Below, piece after piece: positions 22,451-33,407 of a DNA stretch of 64,000 nucleotides (its first letter is position 1; each line of letters begins with the position of its first letter). Below the pieces are notes generated by a model that was not told where the DNA came from, did no database searches, and was given only the letters and a program-made list of their open reading frames with translations. The translations under genes and the position numbers were made by a program. Source of the DNA: Theobroma cacao (Eukaryota > Streptophyta > Magnoliopsida > Malvales > Malvaceae); contig NC_030855.1 of the NCBI RefSeq assembly GCF_000208745.1, positions 11,512,744 to 11,576,743 on the forward strand. Direction: 5' to 3'.

Positions 22451-25173
22451 TGTCACGACCCAAATTCCAGGTCATGACCGGCGCATGGGTCCAATGGACG
22501 TAATCCACTAAACCCAAGCAAGCCTATTATTTATCTTACTTATGATTCTATCTATTATCACTAAGTCCTATTTCATGACTTCGAATCAAAATAGTGATAT
22601 ACATTGCCAACTCGTACTGGCATTACTCTCTTAAAATTTACATTAAGTTCATCTATATATAACAAAATAATACTCGACTTTCAGCGGAGTGACTCGGATG
22701 AATATACAGCTACCGAATGCCGAGACAGCTACCAAAAGATGGACACAGGTCTACAAGGACACCTCGTCCTAATTATCGGCTACCTCGTGATCTGAAAACA
22801 TGAATTTGAAAATGGTGAGTATAAACCCAGTGAGTGAACAAGGAAGGGAACAAGCAACAATTAGGAAAAATTTAAAATCATGATGCACTTGTTTCAAAAC
22901 AATGCAATTTAGTTCATTCCTATTTAAAACCCCTCCAAACCCGAGAGTTTTTCGCTACAGCGAGCATGAATTTCGCTGCAATGAAAACAGAGCAACAAGA
23001 GAAACATTTTTCCTCACTCAACAAAAAGCCATCCTGCTAAACTAATAAAATCAACCTAACATTCATGAAAATTCTCAAAGTACAATGTGTCAACTTTCAT
23101 GTACATCACATCCATAAATCATTGTCCATCCATTTGCTATATCACACATATTTACATATGTATATATATATATATATGTATATACCCATCATCATCATCT
23201 CACCAACCCATCATCATCATCACCAGCTCATCATCATCATCACCAGCTCATGTGCACTCCCTACTCGCACATGGCTGGGTCATCACCGGGTTATGCGCAC
23301 TCCCTACTCGCACATAACCGGGTCATCCTCGGCTTATGCGCACTCCCTACTCGCACATAGTCGAGTCAACATAATTACACAACATTATATTCAAGCATAT
23401 ATGTATATCAACATAATGCAGCCACATAGAAATCCATAATAACCACATTTCATAACATAAACCTTTTCTCAAAAGCTTGTTCCCAAGGCATTCATTTTCA
23501 TGAAAAATTGCATAAAATCATTCAAACACTTTGTTCAAAACAGTCATATTCCCAAAACAATTTTGATAGGCAGTCCACTCACAGGTGTCGAAAATCCGGA
23601 TTCCGGGTGAACTCTGACTAATAGTCCTCAGGCGTAATTCCTTTGCCTTTTCCGGACGTCTCACCACCTTGACAAATAACAAAGTCGAGGAATTTACTAT
23701 ATTGTCCCTAAATTGATATAAATTAATTTAAATTACTAATGCTTGATATGTAAATGCAAAAATATGTCCGATTACCGCTTAATCACGGTATCGATTAAAT
23801 TCGACCGATCACCCGATTAATCGGCGATTGTGTCCAAATCACCTCCAAATTAATTCATTTCTCCTCTAATACCTTAATTTACCACATACATTTAAATAAA
23901 GCCAAATTCAGCATTAGAACCCTCACAATTCCTTATAGAAAAAATTTGGTCATTTGGTGTACTAGCATCGAATTTTTTTCTACATAACCGTTTCACCTTA
24001 CTTCATCATTTTCCATGCCATTTTCCTTGAAATAAAAACAATCCCCCATTGATATTCAGCCCTCATGGTTCGGCCAACAAGGAACCCTAGAGAAATTGAA
24101 TATTTCTTTTGTGTTTTTGTTCATAACCATGCTTAACTATCCCTAAACACTAACATAGTCTAAAATCAAATTATTCCAACAACAATTCCTCTTCCATACC
24201 CATTTTTCAGAATTGAATTCATCATGATAACTCAATATTCAACCATGGAAATCAAGAACAAAAGCATGGGTAAGCTAGGTATCAAGGAGAATTAAAGAAA
24301 TTTTAACTTACCTAGCTTGTTTCCTTGATTTCTTCACTTTTTCTTTGAATTTCCACCTAGGTTTTCTTGTTTTTCCTTTTGTTCTTCCTTTTTTCTTGTT
24401 GCTGGATGCCTAGGCCGAATATGGTGAGGGAATTGGGGATTTAATGGGCTGATTTCTATAGAAAATAATAAAATAATCAAGCATGCCATGTGTCACATGC
24501 TTATTGGCCCAATTTTTAACTTTTTGACTTTTTCTTCTTAATTTTCCACCACAAATATTCTGGTATTTATCCAATCCTACCACAATTAAAATCCCTTGGT
24601 CTTGACAAGTGCTGGGGCGAAAAATTTACCGATTTGCCCCTGGGGTGAAAAAATTACTATTTTGCCCTTTTACTCCGAAATGTACCGGAATCTCATTATT
24701 TCTACTTTTCAACCTAAAATAACACTAATATTGATCAATATTAACCAAATGGGGCAAAAATTGTTTAAAAAAATTTTCGTTTAGTCCTTTAGTGGCAAAA
24801 TTACCATTTTGCCCTTGTGCTCCATAAATACCGAGAATCACAATTTTTCACTGCTAAACATCATTTTATACTCCAATAATCATAATTATATTTCATATAA
24901 TTATTCTTGGTCAAATGTGATCAAATCTTGGCTAAAAATCTCAATTTTATCATCAAATGGTAAAATGACCGTTTTGTCCCTAATTGGTCAATTTTCTGAT
25001 GGACTCCAAACTGGACCTTGAACTCCAAATCACTATTCTAAGCCATTCTGTTGGTTTTAAAATTTTCAAATTCCTCTTAGAATTTCTATTTGAACTAGTT
25101 CAAGGCTCGATTTAACTTAGTTGTACCACTCGGTACAATACCGTCTTTTAATCGAGCTTGACAGGGTCTCACA
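22451..25173 (-). repeat. E1 3' LTR (left), mosaic
   Basis: It starts TGTCACGACCCAAATTCC and ends GGGTCTCACA. The first 1.1 kb match type-A LTRs (palindromes near 22945-22990, TA tract 23159-23178, hairpin minisatellite 23245-23370). From about 23583 on the sequence follows the type-B LTR instead ('ctctgactaatagtcctca', 'ctcaccaccttgacaaat'). There is no canonical TATA at the type-A position; the equivalent sense sequence reads gcccattaaatcc. Confidence 0.92.
23245..23370. repeat. 43-bp hairpin minisatellite in E1 left LTR
   Basis: Three units have arms such as CATGTGC/GCACATG, GTTATGCGC/GCACATAAC and GGCTTATGCGC/GCACATAG around the loop ACTCCCTACTC. A CAT-rich stretch precedes them. Confidence 0.9.
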
Positions 25174-25184
25174 TTCTCCCCCAC
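25174..25184 (-). other. E1 polypurine tract
   Basis: The minus strand reads GTGGGGGAGAA, immediately before the 3' LTR (TGTGAGACC). Confidence 0.88.
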
Positions 25185-25234
25185 TAATAAAAATTCGGTC
25201 CCCGAATTTAAATTCAATGTAGAGTGGCTTACCT

Positions 25235-26962
25235 TTACATATCGAAGAGGTGTGGATGCTTTGTCTGCATCTCATCCTCAGCTTCCCACGTTACCTCCTC
25301 GCTAGTGTGATTCCGCCACAACACTTTCACTGAGGCTACATCCTTTGAACGGAGCTTTTTAACTTGCCTATCAAGGATAGCTACCGGTTGTTCCTCATAG
25401 GTTAGATCATCTTGCAACTGAATAGTTTCATACCGTATTACATGTGATGGATCTGGGTTGTACTTCCTAAGCATGGACACATGAAACACGGGATGAATAT
25501 TAGAAAGGTCTGGCGGTAATGCCAAACGATAAGCCACCGCTCCAACCTTTTCTAAGATCTCGAATGGCCCTATATACCGAGGACTTAACTTCCCTTTCTT
25601 GCCAAACCTCATTACCCCTTTAGTTGGCGAAACTTTCAAAAATACATGATCTCCTACTTGGAACTCCAAGTCTCTCCGTCGGTTATCAGCATATGATTTC
25701 TGTCTACTTTGTGCTGTTAACATCCTCTGACGGATCATGTGTATTTTCTCGGTTGCATCCTGCACCAATTCAGGCCCCAAAAGTTTCCTTTCTCCCACCT
25801 CTAGCCATCCAATGGGTGACCTACATCTTCGTCCATATAAGGCCTCAAATGGTGCCATTTGGATGCTAGTTTGGAAACTGTTGTTGTAGGCAAATTCCAC
25901 TAAGGGTAGATATTGTTCCCACCTGACACCAAGGTCTATCACACAAGCCCTCAACATATCCTCCAATGTCTGTATGGTCCGTTCAGATTGTCCATCAGTC
26001 TGAGGGTGGAAAGCTGTGCTGAAATCCAACTTAGTGCCCAATGCTTCTTGCAACTTTCCCCAAAACCTACTAGTAAACTGAGCTCCTCTGTCAGATACTA
26101 TAGAAATGGGAATACCATGTAGTCGCACTATCTCATCCACATAAACTCGAGCATATTGGGCAGCCCCATAAGTAGTCTTAACCGGAAGAAAATGAGCTGA
26201 CTTTGTTAACCGGTCCACTACTATCCAAATTGAATCATATCCCCCACTGGTTCGAGGCAAACCCGTTACAAAGTCCATAGCAATATGTTCCCACTTCCAC
26301 TCGGGTACTGGTAATGGCTGTAGTAGCCCTGCAGGCTTTTGATGCTCGGCCTTAACCTGCTGACAAACCAGGCACTTGGAGACAAACTCAGCTACATCTC
26401 TCTTAAGTCCTTCCCACCAATACACCTCTTTCAAATCTTGATACATCTTTGTAGCCCCTGGATGTACCACATAAGCTGCCATGTGAGCTTCCTCCAATAT
26501 TTCTCTCCTCAACCCGTCACCATCAGGCACATAAAGTCTGGTTCCATACCTCAACACTCCATCTGTGCCTTTAGTAAACATTTTTCCTTTCCTACCCTGA
26601 GGATCCTCTAAGGCCTTAATCACAAACTCATCTTTACTTTGTGCTTCTTTAATCCTGTCCATTAAAATAGGCCTCACTCTAAAGTGTGCTAGCAAAGCAT
26701 TTGTCTCCGCAACTTCCAAACGCACACCTATGTCTCCCAAGCTATGGATCTCTCTAACCAAAGATCTCCTACCAATGGAAATATGTGCCAAGCTTCCCAT
26801 TGATTTTCGACTCAAGGCATCCGCCACTACATTGGCCTTACCGGGATGATAAAGAATAGTACAATCATAATCCTTTAGCAACTCCATCCATCTACGTTGC
26901 CGTAAGTTAAGATCCCTCTGCTGAAATATATACTTCAGACTTTTGTGGTCCGTGTATATCTC
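25235..26962 (-). pseudogene. pol: E1 pol: integrase with chromodomain
   Basis: This is the last part of Pol, which inserts element cDNA into chromosomes. The longest uninterrupted stretch from a Met starts at 26887, but the frame is open up to a stop at 26963-26965. Counting from that Met: the end of RNase H/connection (DALSRK, about 23-28); a zinc-binding HHCC domain (H135, H142, C172, C175); the catalytic core with D205 (AMDFVTGLP), D266 (VSDRGAQF) and E302 (GQSER), giving D-D-35-E; and a C-terminal GPF/Y-like region (YIGPFEIL) followed by a chromodomain-like tail of about 50 residues ([24 protein letters not shown]). All catalytic residues are present. It is dead only because the upstream frame is broken. 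Confidence 0.93.
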
Positions 26963-27927
26963 TCAAGTCTCACCATACAAGTAATGTCTCCAAATCTTTA
27001 AGGCAAACACGATTGTTGCCATTTCCAAATCGTGTATGGGGTAATTCTGCTCATGCCTTTTAAGCTGCCTAGATGCATATGCAATCACCTTCCCATGTTG
27101 CATTAATACACATCCTAAACCAACCCTCAATGCATCACAAAACACTGTGTAACCCCTATGCCTTGCGGTAGGCTTAACACTAGAGCTGTGGTGAGACATG
27201 CCTTAAGCTTCTTAAAACTATTCTCACAAGCATCAGACCACTCAAATTTTGTATCTTTACGTATCAGCTTAGTCAAAGGGGCAACTATTTTGGAGAAGTC
27301 CTTCACAAAGCGATGATAATAGCCAGTTAAACCCACAAAGCTTCTAATCTCCGTAACTGATGTTGGCCTTGGCCATTTTTCCACTACTTCAATTTTCTTT
27401 GAATCAACTTGCATCCTATCCTTAGATACCACATGCCCCAAGAACGCAACACTTTCGAGCCAAAACTCACACTTAGAGAACTTAGCATACAATCGATGTT
27501 CTCTCAAAATTTGGAGCACTATCTTAAGATGCTGCTCATGCTCCTCTTGACTCTTTGAATATATCAAAATGTCATCAATAAACAGCACCACAAACTTATC
27601 CAAATAAGTTTTGAACACTCGGTTCATCAAATCCATAAAGGCTGCAGGAGCATTCGTGAGCCCAAATGACGTCACTAAGAACTCATAGTGCCCATATCTT
27701 GTTCGAAATGTTGTCTTGGGTATATCTTCGTTCCAAATTCTCAACTGATGGTACCCAGATCGCAGATCTATCTTAGAAAAACATTGTGCTCCTTGTAGTT
27801 GATCAAATAAATCATCTATCCTTGGGAGAGGATACTTATTCTTCACCGTCACTTTATTAAGCTGTCGATAATCAATGCACAGCCTAAGTGACCCATATTT
27901 CTTCTTCACAAATAACACTGGTGCTCC
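26963..27927 (-). pseudogene. pol: E1 pol: reverse transcriptase and RNase H
   Basis: It makes element cDNA from RNA and degrades the RNA strand. RT motifs are [20 protein letters not shown] (first catalytic Asp), [10 protein letters not shown], and FIDD with the two catalytic Asp (113-116 counted from 27918), then LGHVVS and a GYYHRFV thumb region. RNase H follows ([32 protein letters not shown]). Three defects are visible: a stop at 27928-27930 where Trp of the SPWGAPV motif is expected, a one-base loss in a C-run at 27153-27156 that shifts the frame between RT and RNase H, and a stop at 26963-26965 just before the TDHKSL motif. KKDG also reads KKYG. Confidence 0.92.
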
Positions 27928-28860
27928 TCATGGGGATACACTAGGTCGGATGAAACCTTTATCCAATAAATCCTCCAACTGATCCTTAAGCTCTTTAAGC
28001 TCTGCAGGTGCCATTCTATATGGGGGTATGGATATAGGTCTAGTGTCGGGAATCAAATCTATGCAAAACTCAATCTCCCGTTCAGGAGTCAAACCTAGTA
28101 GCTCCTCAAGAAATACATCCACGAACTCTTTCACCACCGACACCTGAGTTACATCTCCAATCTTCGCCTGAGTATCCTTTACAACAGCCAAGTAACCTAT
28201 ACAACCCTGTCGTAATAATCTTCTGGCAGATATGACCGATATCAAATTGGTTGAAGCATTACTCCTATCCCCCTGAATATTAAATGATGGTTCACCAGGG
28301 AAATCAAATCTAACCAATTTATGATAGCAGTCCACACTAGCATGGTAGGGTGATAACCAATCCATCCCCAAGATTACATCAAAGTCTAAGGCGTCTAGCA
28401 CCACTAGATTCACCGAAGTGTCTTTGTCCTTGACTCGCACTACACAAGACTCATATTCCCACTCAGCCACAAATATCTCCTTTAAAGGAGTAGACACCAC
28501 TAATTGTTCCTCTCTCCTAACAAGATCTCTACCCAACTGAGATGCAAAACATGGAGAGATAAAAGAATGGATAGCACCAGGATCAAATAGTACCCGAGCA
28601 TTCATATTACAAACAGAAAGAATACTTAAGACCACGACATTGGATGTCTGAGCTTCTTGCTGTGTTAAAGCAAACACCCTCGCCTGGCCTTTACCAACAG
28701 AACTTTGATGTCCAAACCCAAATGGTCTGCCCTGAGAGGAAGTACCAGCACCTCTACCTCTCGATCCACTAACCTCCAGGCCCGATGAGACAACAACTGA
28801 CGGAGCAGATGAAGCTGGCTGGGTGGAACCACGAGCAGAATCTGGTGATTGATGTGCCAT
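27928..28860 (-). pseudogene. pol: E1 pol: protease and RT N-terminus
   Basis: This is an aspartic protease domain that would cleave Gag-Pol. The active-site loop reads [12 protein letters not shown] (residues 91-102 from 28860); the family has DSGA or DTGA, so the Ser/Thr beside the catalytic Asp93 is replaced by Pro. The C-terminal ILGMDWL motif (164-170) is intact. Downstream come the RT lead-in motifs [18 protein letters not shown] and [10 protein letters not shown]. The frame ends at the Trp-to-stop change 27928-27930. The first 70 residues belong to the spacer after the zinc knuckle and are part of the duplicated segment. Confidence 0.9.
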
Positions 28861-29333
28861 CGGACAATCCCTCCTAATATGCCCAGGTTGACCGCACCCG
28901 TAACAAGTTCTTGTAGTAAGGAAGCACCGTCCACTATGTCGTCTCCCACAAGTATCACAAGAGCGAGTGACTTGACTACTCTGTCTAGAATCTNTCCTAC
29001 TGTGTTAAAGCAAACACCCTCGCTTGGCCTCTACCAATAGAACTTTGATGTCCGGACCCAGATGGTCTGCCTTGAGAGGAAGTACCCGCACCTCTACCTC
29101 TCGATCCACTAACCTCCCGGCCAGATGAGACAGCAACTGACGAAGCAGATGAAGCTGGCTGGGTGGAACCACGAGCTGAATCTGGTGATTGATGTGCCAT
29201 TGGACAATCCCTCCTAATATGCCCGGGTTGACCGCACCCGTAACAAGTTCTTGTAGTAAGGAAGCACCGTCCACTATGTCGTCTCCCACAAGTATCACAA
29301 GAGCGAATGACCTGACTACTCTGTCTAGAATCT
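28661..29333 (-). repeat. Tandem duplication of the gag zinc-knuckle segment
   Basis: Positions 28661-28993 and 29001-29333 are two copies of a 333-bp segment offset by 340 bp, with about 17 differences by eye (about 5%). Each encodes the knuckle [15 protein letters not shown] and the following Ser/Gly-rich spacer. A single N at 28994 sits at the junction, so an assembly join is possible. Confidence 0.9.
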
Positions 29334-30437
29334 TACTGCCTCCTAGAACTGAAGGTTCTCTGTCCCACCCTAATATTAGCACCAGGTGGGTCACTCCCCT
29401 ACTGAGGTAACTGTGAGTCCTTCTGTGGACCCTGACGGATAGAAGATGAACCACCACTGCTGAAATCTCTACGGCCCTGATAACCCTATGTCTTGCCCCT
29501 TTTGGCTCTATCTCTCGCAGCCCTACACTCACTGGTCCTCATCTCGATGCATTGACCGCAATCCACTGCTGCAGAATAGGTAACGAAATCTCGGGATGCC
29601 ACAGCCCTAAATAGTGGCTCTACTAACCTATCCACAAACCTCTGAATCTTTATATCTTCAGTAGAAACGAGATAGGGCGTATAACGAGCTAGCTGCGTGA
29701 ACTTTATGTCATACTCAGACACCGTCATGCTTGAAGTCTATACCAAAGTCTCAAACTCTCCTAGCTTTGGCATTATGTACACTGAGTGGTATGAATCGAT
29801 CCAAGAAGGCTGCACTGAACTCACTCTAGGCCAACGGTGTTGCATCAGTCGGTCTGCGTCTACATAAAGAGCTATACCATTCCTGCGCCACATCCTCTAA
29901 TTGGAAGGCGACTAGCTCAACTGATCGAACACTAAAACATTCCAAGGCTTTACAAATTTTCTCCATCTTATCCAAGAAAACCTGAGGTTTCTCCGATGCA
30001 TCAAACCCTGAAAATGTTAAAGGCTTAAGCTTGAGGAAGTCAGGAAGAGAAATATCTAGATGTCCCCTCTCAACCTCATGATGTTGGCAATCGGCCTGTC
30101 CTTGGGAGCTAGGGGATTCTTGTACTGTAGGTCTCCCCACTACTACCCTTTGTATATCTTTCATGCGTGTCGCCATCATTTCTACAACCCGGTTAACTCC
30201 CTGTAGGCTTGCCGCCAAATCCTCAATAGTAATACCCCCAACTGGGTGTTTATCTACAACACCTAAGGACTGTCCCTTTTCTTGCCTACTCACAAGCGTA
30301 TCCGACCTCAACGGACTAGTGACCCTGCCACATCTACCTCGACCTCTCCGGGTGGATGCCCGTGGTTTATCTGCCATCTCAATGGGAGCATCTTGCTCCC
30401 CTGCCCGTCTTGAGGCGGCTCGTGTCTTAGGCGGCAT
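29001..30437 (-). pseudogene. gag: E1 gag
   Basis: This is the structural protein of the cytoplasmic particle. The start at 30437 gives [13 protein letters not shown], a basic N-terminus, then the retrotransposon Gag domain (about 130-195: [34 protein letters not shown]). Conserved Gag continues as FSAAFLDRFIP and [16 protein letters not shown], then a basic RDRAKRGK stretch and a double zinc-binding region ([12 protein letters not shown] and [14 protein letters not shown]). Stops lie at 29826-29828, 29738-29740, 29486-29488, 29399-29401 and 29333-29335, with a frameshift near 29760. Most stops occupy positions where Trp or Gln codons are expected. Confidence 0.9.
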
Positions 30438-30645
30438 TCTTACCTAGACAAGAGCAAACACCTGTTATTAAACACATATTATAATCATACTTAAAGCAAA
30501 ATGTGGTTTCTAAGATAGGGAATCTATGCGGTCATTTGGTTGTAAAATATGTCGCGGTTCACACTTTACAACTGAAGTTCCCACATAAAGACCCGACTCT
30601 CTGCTGGACTAACAAAAAGGAAGTTCTAGGACCTAGACAAATTTA

Positions 30646-30659
30646 GGGCTTTGATACCA
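30646..30659 (-). other. E1 primer-binding site
   Basis: The minus strand reads TGGTATCAAAGCCC, four bases inside the 5' LTR. It matches the initiator tRNA-Met type (TGGTATCAGAGCC) with one difference. Confidence 0.85.
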
Positions 30660-30663
30660 ACAT

Positions 30664-33402
30664 TGTCACGACCCAAATTCCGGGTCATGACCTGCGCATG
30701 GGTCCAATGGACGTAATCCACTACACCCAAGCAAGCCTATTATTTATCTTACTTATGATTCTATCTATTATCACTAAGTCCTATTTCATGACTTTGAATC
30801 AAAATAGTGATGTACATTGCCAACTCGTACTGGCATTACTCTCTTAAAATTTACATTAAGTTCATCTATACATAACAAAATAATACTCAACTTCCAGCGG
30901 AGTAACTCGGATGAATATACAGCTACCGAATGTCGAGACACCTACCAAAAGATGGACACAGGTCTACAAGGACACCTCGTCTGAATTATCGTCTGCCTCG
31001 TGATCTGAAAACATGACGTTGAAAATGGTGAGTATAATCTCAGTGAGTGAACAAGGAAGGGAACAAGCAACAATTAGGGAAAATTTAAAATCATGATGCA
31101 GTTGTTTCAAAATAATGTAATTTAGTTCATTCATATTTAAAACCCCTCCAAACCCTAGAGTTTTTTGCTACAGCGAGTATTAATTTTGCTGCAGTGAAAA
31201 CAGAGCAACAAGAGAAACATTTTTTCTCACTCAACAAAAAGCCATCTTGCTAACCTAATAAAATCAACCTAAAATTTATGAAAATTCTCAAAGTACAATG
31301 CGTCAACTTTCATGTATATTACAACCATAAATCATTGTCCATCAATTTGCTATATCACACATATTTACATATGTATATATATATATATATATATATGTAT
31401 ATACCCATCATCATCATCTCACCAACCCATTATCATCATTACCAGCTCATCATCATCATCACCAACTCATGTGCACTCCCTACTCGCACATGGCTGGGTC
31501 ATCACCGGGTTATGCGCACTCCCTACTCGCACATAACTGGGTCATCCTCGGCTTATGTGCACTCCCTACTCGCACAGAGTCGAGTCAACATAATTACACA
31601 ACATTATATTCAAGCATATATGTATATCAACATAATGCAGCCACATAGAAATCCATAATAACCACATTTCATAACATAAACTTTTTCTCAAAAGCTTGTT
31701 CCCAAGGCATTCATTTTCATGAAAAATTATTTCATAAAATCATTCAAACACTTTGTTCAAAACAGTCATATTCCCAAAATAATTTTGATAGGCAGTCCAC
31801 TCACAGGTGTCGAAAATCCGGATTTCGGGTGAACTCAGACTAATAGTCCTCAAGCGTAATTCCTTTGCCTTTTTTGGACGTCTCACCACCTTAACAAATA
31901 ACAAAGTCAAAGAATTTACTATATTGTCCTTAAATTGATATAAATTAATTTAAATTACTAATGCTTGATATGTAAATGCAAAAATACGTCCGATTACCAC
32001 TTAATCACGGTATCAATTAAATTCGACCGATCACCCGATTAATCGGCGATTGTGTCCAAATCACCTCCAAATTAATTCATTTCTCCTCTAATACCTTAAT
32101 TTACCACATACATTTAAATAAAGCCAAATTCAGCATTAGAACCCTCACAGTTCCTTATAGAAAAATTTGGTCATTTGGTGCACTAGCATCGAATTTTTTT
32201 CTACATAACCGTTTCACCTTAATTCATCATTTTCCATGCCATTTTCCTTGAAATAAAAACAATCCCCCATTGATATTCAGCCCTCATGGTTCGGCCAACA
32301 AGGAACCCTAGAGAAATTGAATATTTCTTTTGTGTTTTTGTTCATAACCATGCTTAACTATCCCTAAACACTAACATAGTCTAAAATCAAATTATTCCAA
32401 CAACAATTCCTCTTCCATACCCATTTTTCAGAATTGAATTCATCATGATAACTCAATATTCAACCATGGAAATCAAGAACAAAAGCATGGGTAAGCTAGG
32501 TATCAAGGAGAATTAAAGAAATTTTAACTTACCTAGCTTGTTTCCTTGATTTCTTCACTTTTTCTTTGAATTTCCACCTAGGTTTTCTTGTTTTTCCTTT
32601 TGTTCTTCCTTTTTTCTTGTTGCTGGATGCCTAGGCCGAATATGGTGAGGGAATTGGGGATTTAATGGGCTGATTTCTATAGAAAATAATAAAATAATCA
32701 AGCATGCCATGTGCCACATGCTTATTGGCCCAATTTTAAACTTTTTGACTTTTTCTTCTTAACTTTCCACCACAAATATTCTGGTATTTATCCAATTTTA
32801 CCACAATTAAAATCCCTTGGTCTTGACAAGTGTTGGGGCAAAAAATTTACCGATTTGCCCTCGAGACGAAAAAATTACGATTTTGCCCCTATACTCCGAA
32901 ATGTACCGGAATCTCATTATTTCTACTTTTCAACCTAAAATAACACTAATATTGATCAATATTAACCAAATGGAACAAAAATTGTTTTATAAAAAAATTT
33001 TTGTTTAGTCCTATAGTGGCAAAATTACCATTTTGCCCTTGTGCTCCATAAATACCGAGAATCACAATTTTTTTTTTCACTACTAAACATCATTTTATAC
33101 TCCAATAATCATAATTATATTTCATATAATTATTCTTGGTCAAATGTGATCAAATCTTGGCTAAAAATCTCCATTTTATCATCAAATGGTAAAATGACCT
33201 TTTTGTCCTTAATTGGTCAACTTTTTGATTGACTCCAAATTGGACCTTAAACTCCAAATCACTATTCTAAGCCATTCTGTGGGTTTTAAAATTTTCAAAT
33301 TCCTCTTAGAATTTCTATTTGAACTAGTTCAAGGCTCGATTTAACTTAGTTGTACCACTCGGTACAGTACCGTCTTTTAATCGAGCTTGACAGGGTCTCA
33401 CA
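30664..33402 (-). repeat. E1 5' LTR (right)
   Basis: It is nearly identical to 22451-25173, with small differences such as a longer TA run (31373-31397) and point changes. It ends GGGTCTCACA followed by TGTAG. It contains the hairpin minisatellite at 31465-31590 and traces of the palindrome array at 31160-31205. In sense direction it would hold the promoter. Confidence 0.92.
31465..31590. repeat. 43-bp hairpin minisatellite in E1 right LTR
   Basis: Three units match those at 23245-23370, preceded by TA and CAT microsatellites. Confidence 0.9.
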
Positions 33403-33407
33403 TGTAG

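Larger units (their letters stand above)
22451..33402 (-). mobile_element. E1: Tekay/Del-type chromovirus, full length but dead
   Basis: The LTRs are 22451-25173 and 30664-33402 (2723 and 2739 bp), the 5-bp duplication is TGTAG at 22446-22450 and 33403-33407, the primer site is at 30646-30659 and the polypurine tract at 25174-25184. Internal order on the minus strand is gag, zinc knuckles, protease, RT, RNase H, integrase, chromodomain, as in Ty3/Gypsy. The C-terminal chromodomain-like block and overall sequence style fit the Tekay/Del clade, which integrates into heterochromatin. Nonsense codons and frameshifts in gag and pol make it non-functional. It is the youngest insertion of the nest. 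Confidence 0.93.

Noticed and set aside
23065..23439. Open frames of 76-136 residues over the hairpin minisatellites (also 31278, 43036, 51598, 57676)
   Set aside because: They arise from TA, CAT and 43-bp repeats, lack codon-like conservation and run in several frames and both strands.
29005..29532. 175-residue frame on the minus strand
   Set aside because: It is in the wrong frame relative to the gag zinc knuckle that lies in the same DNA.
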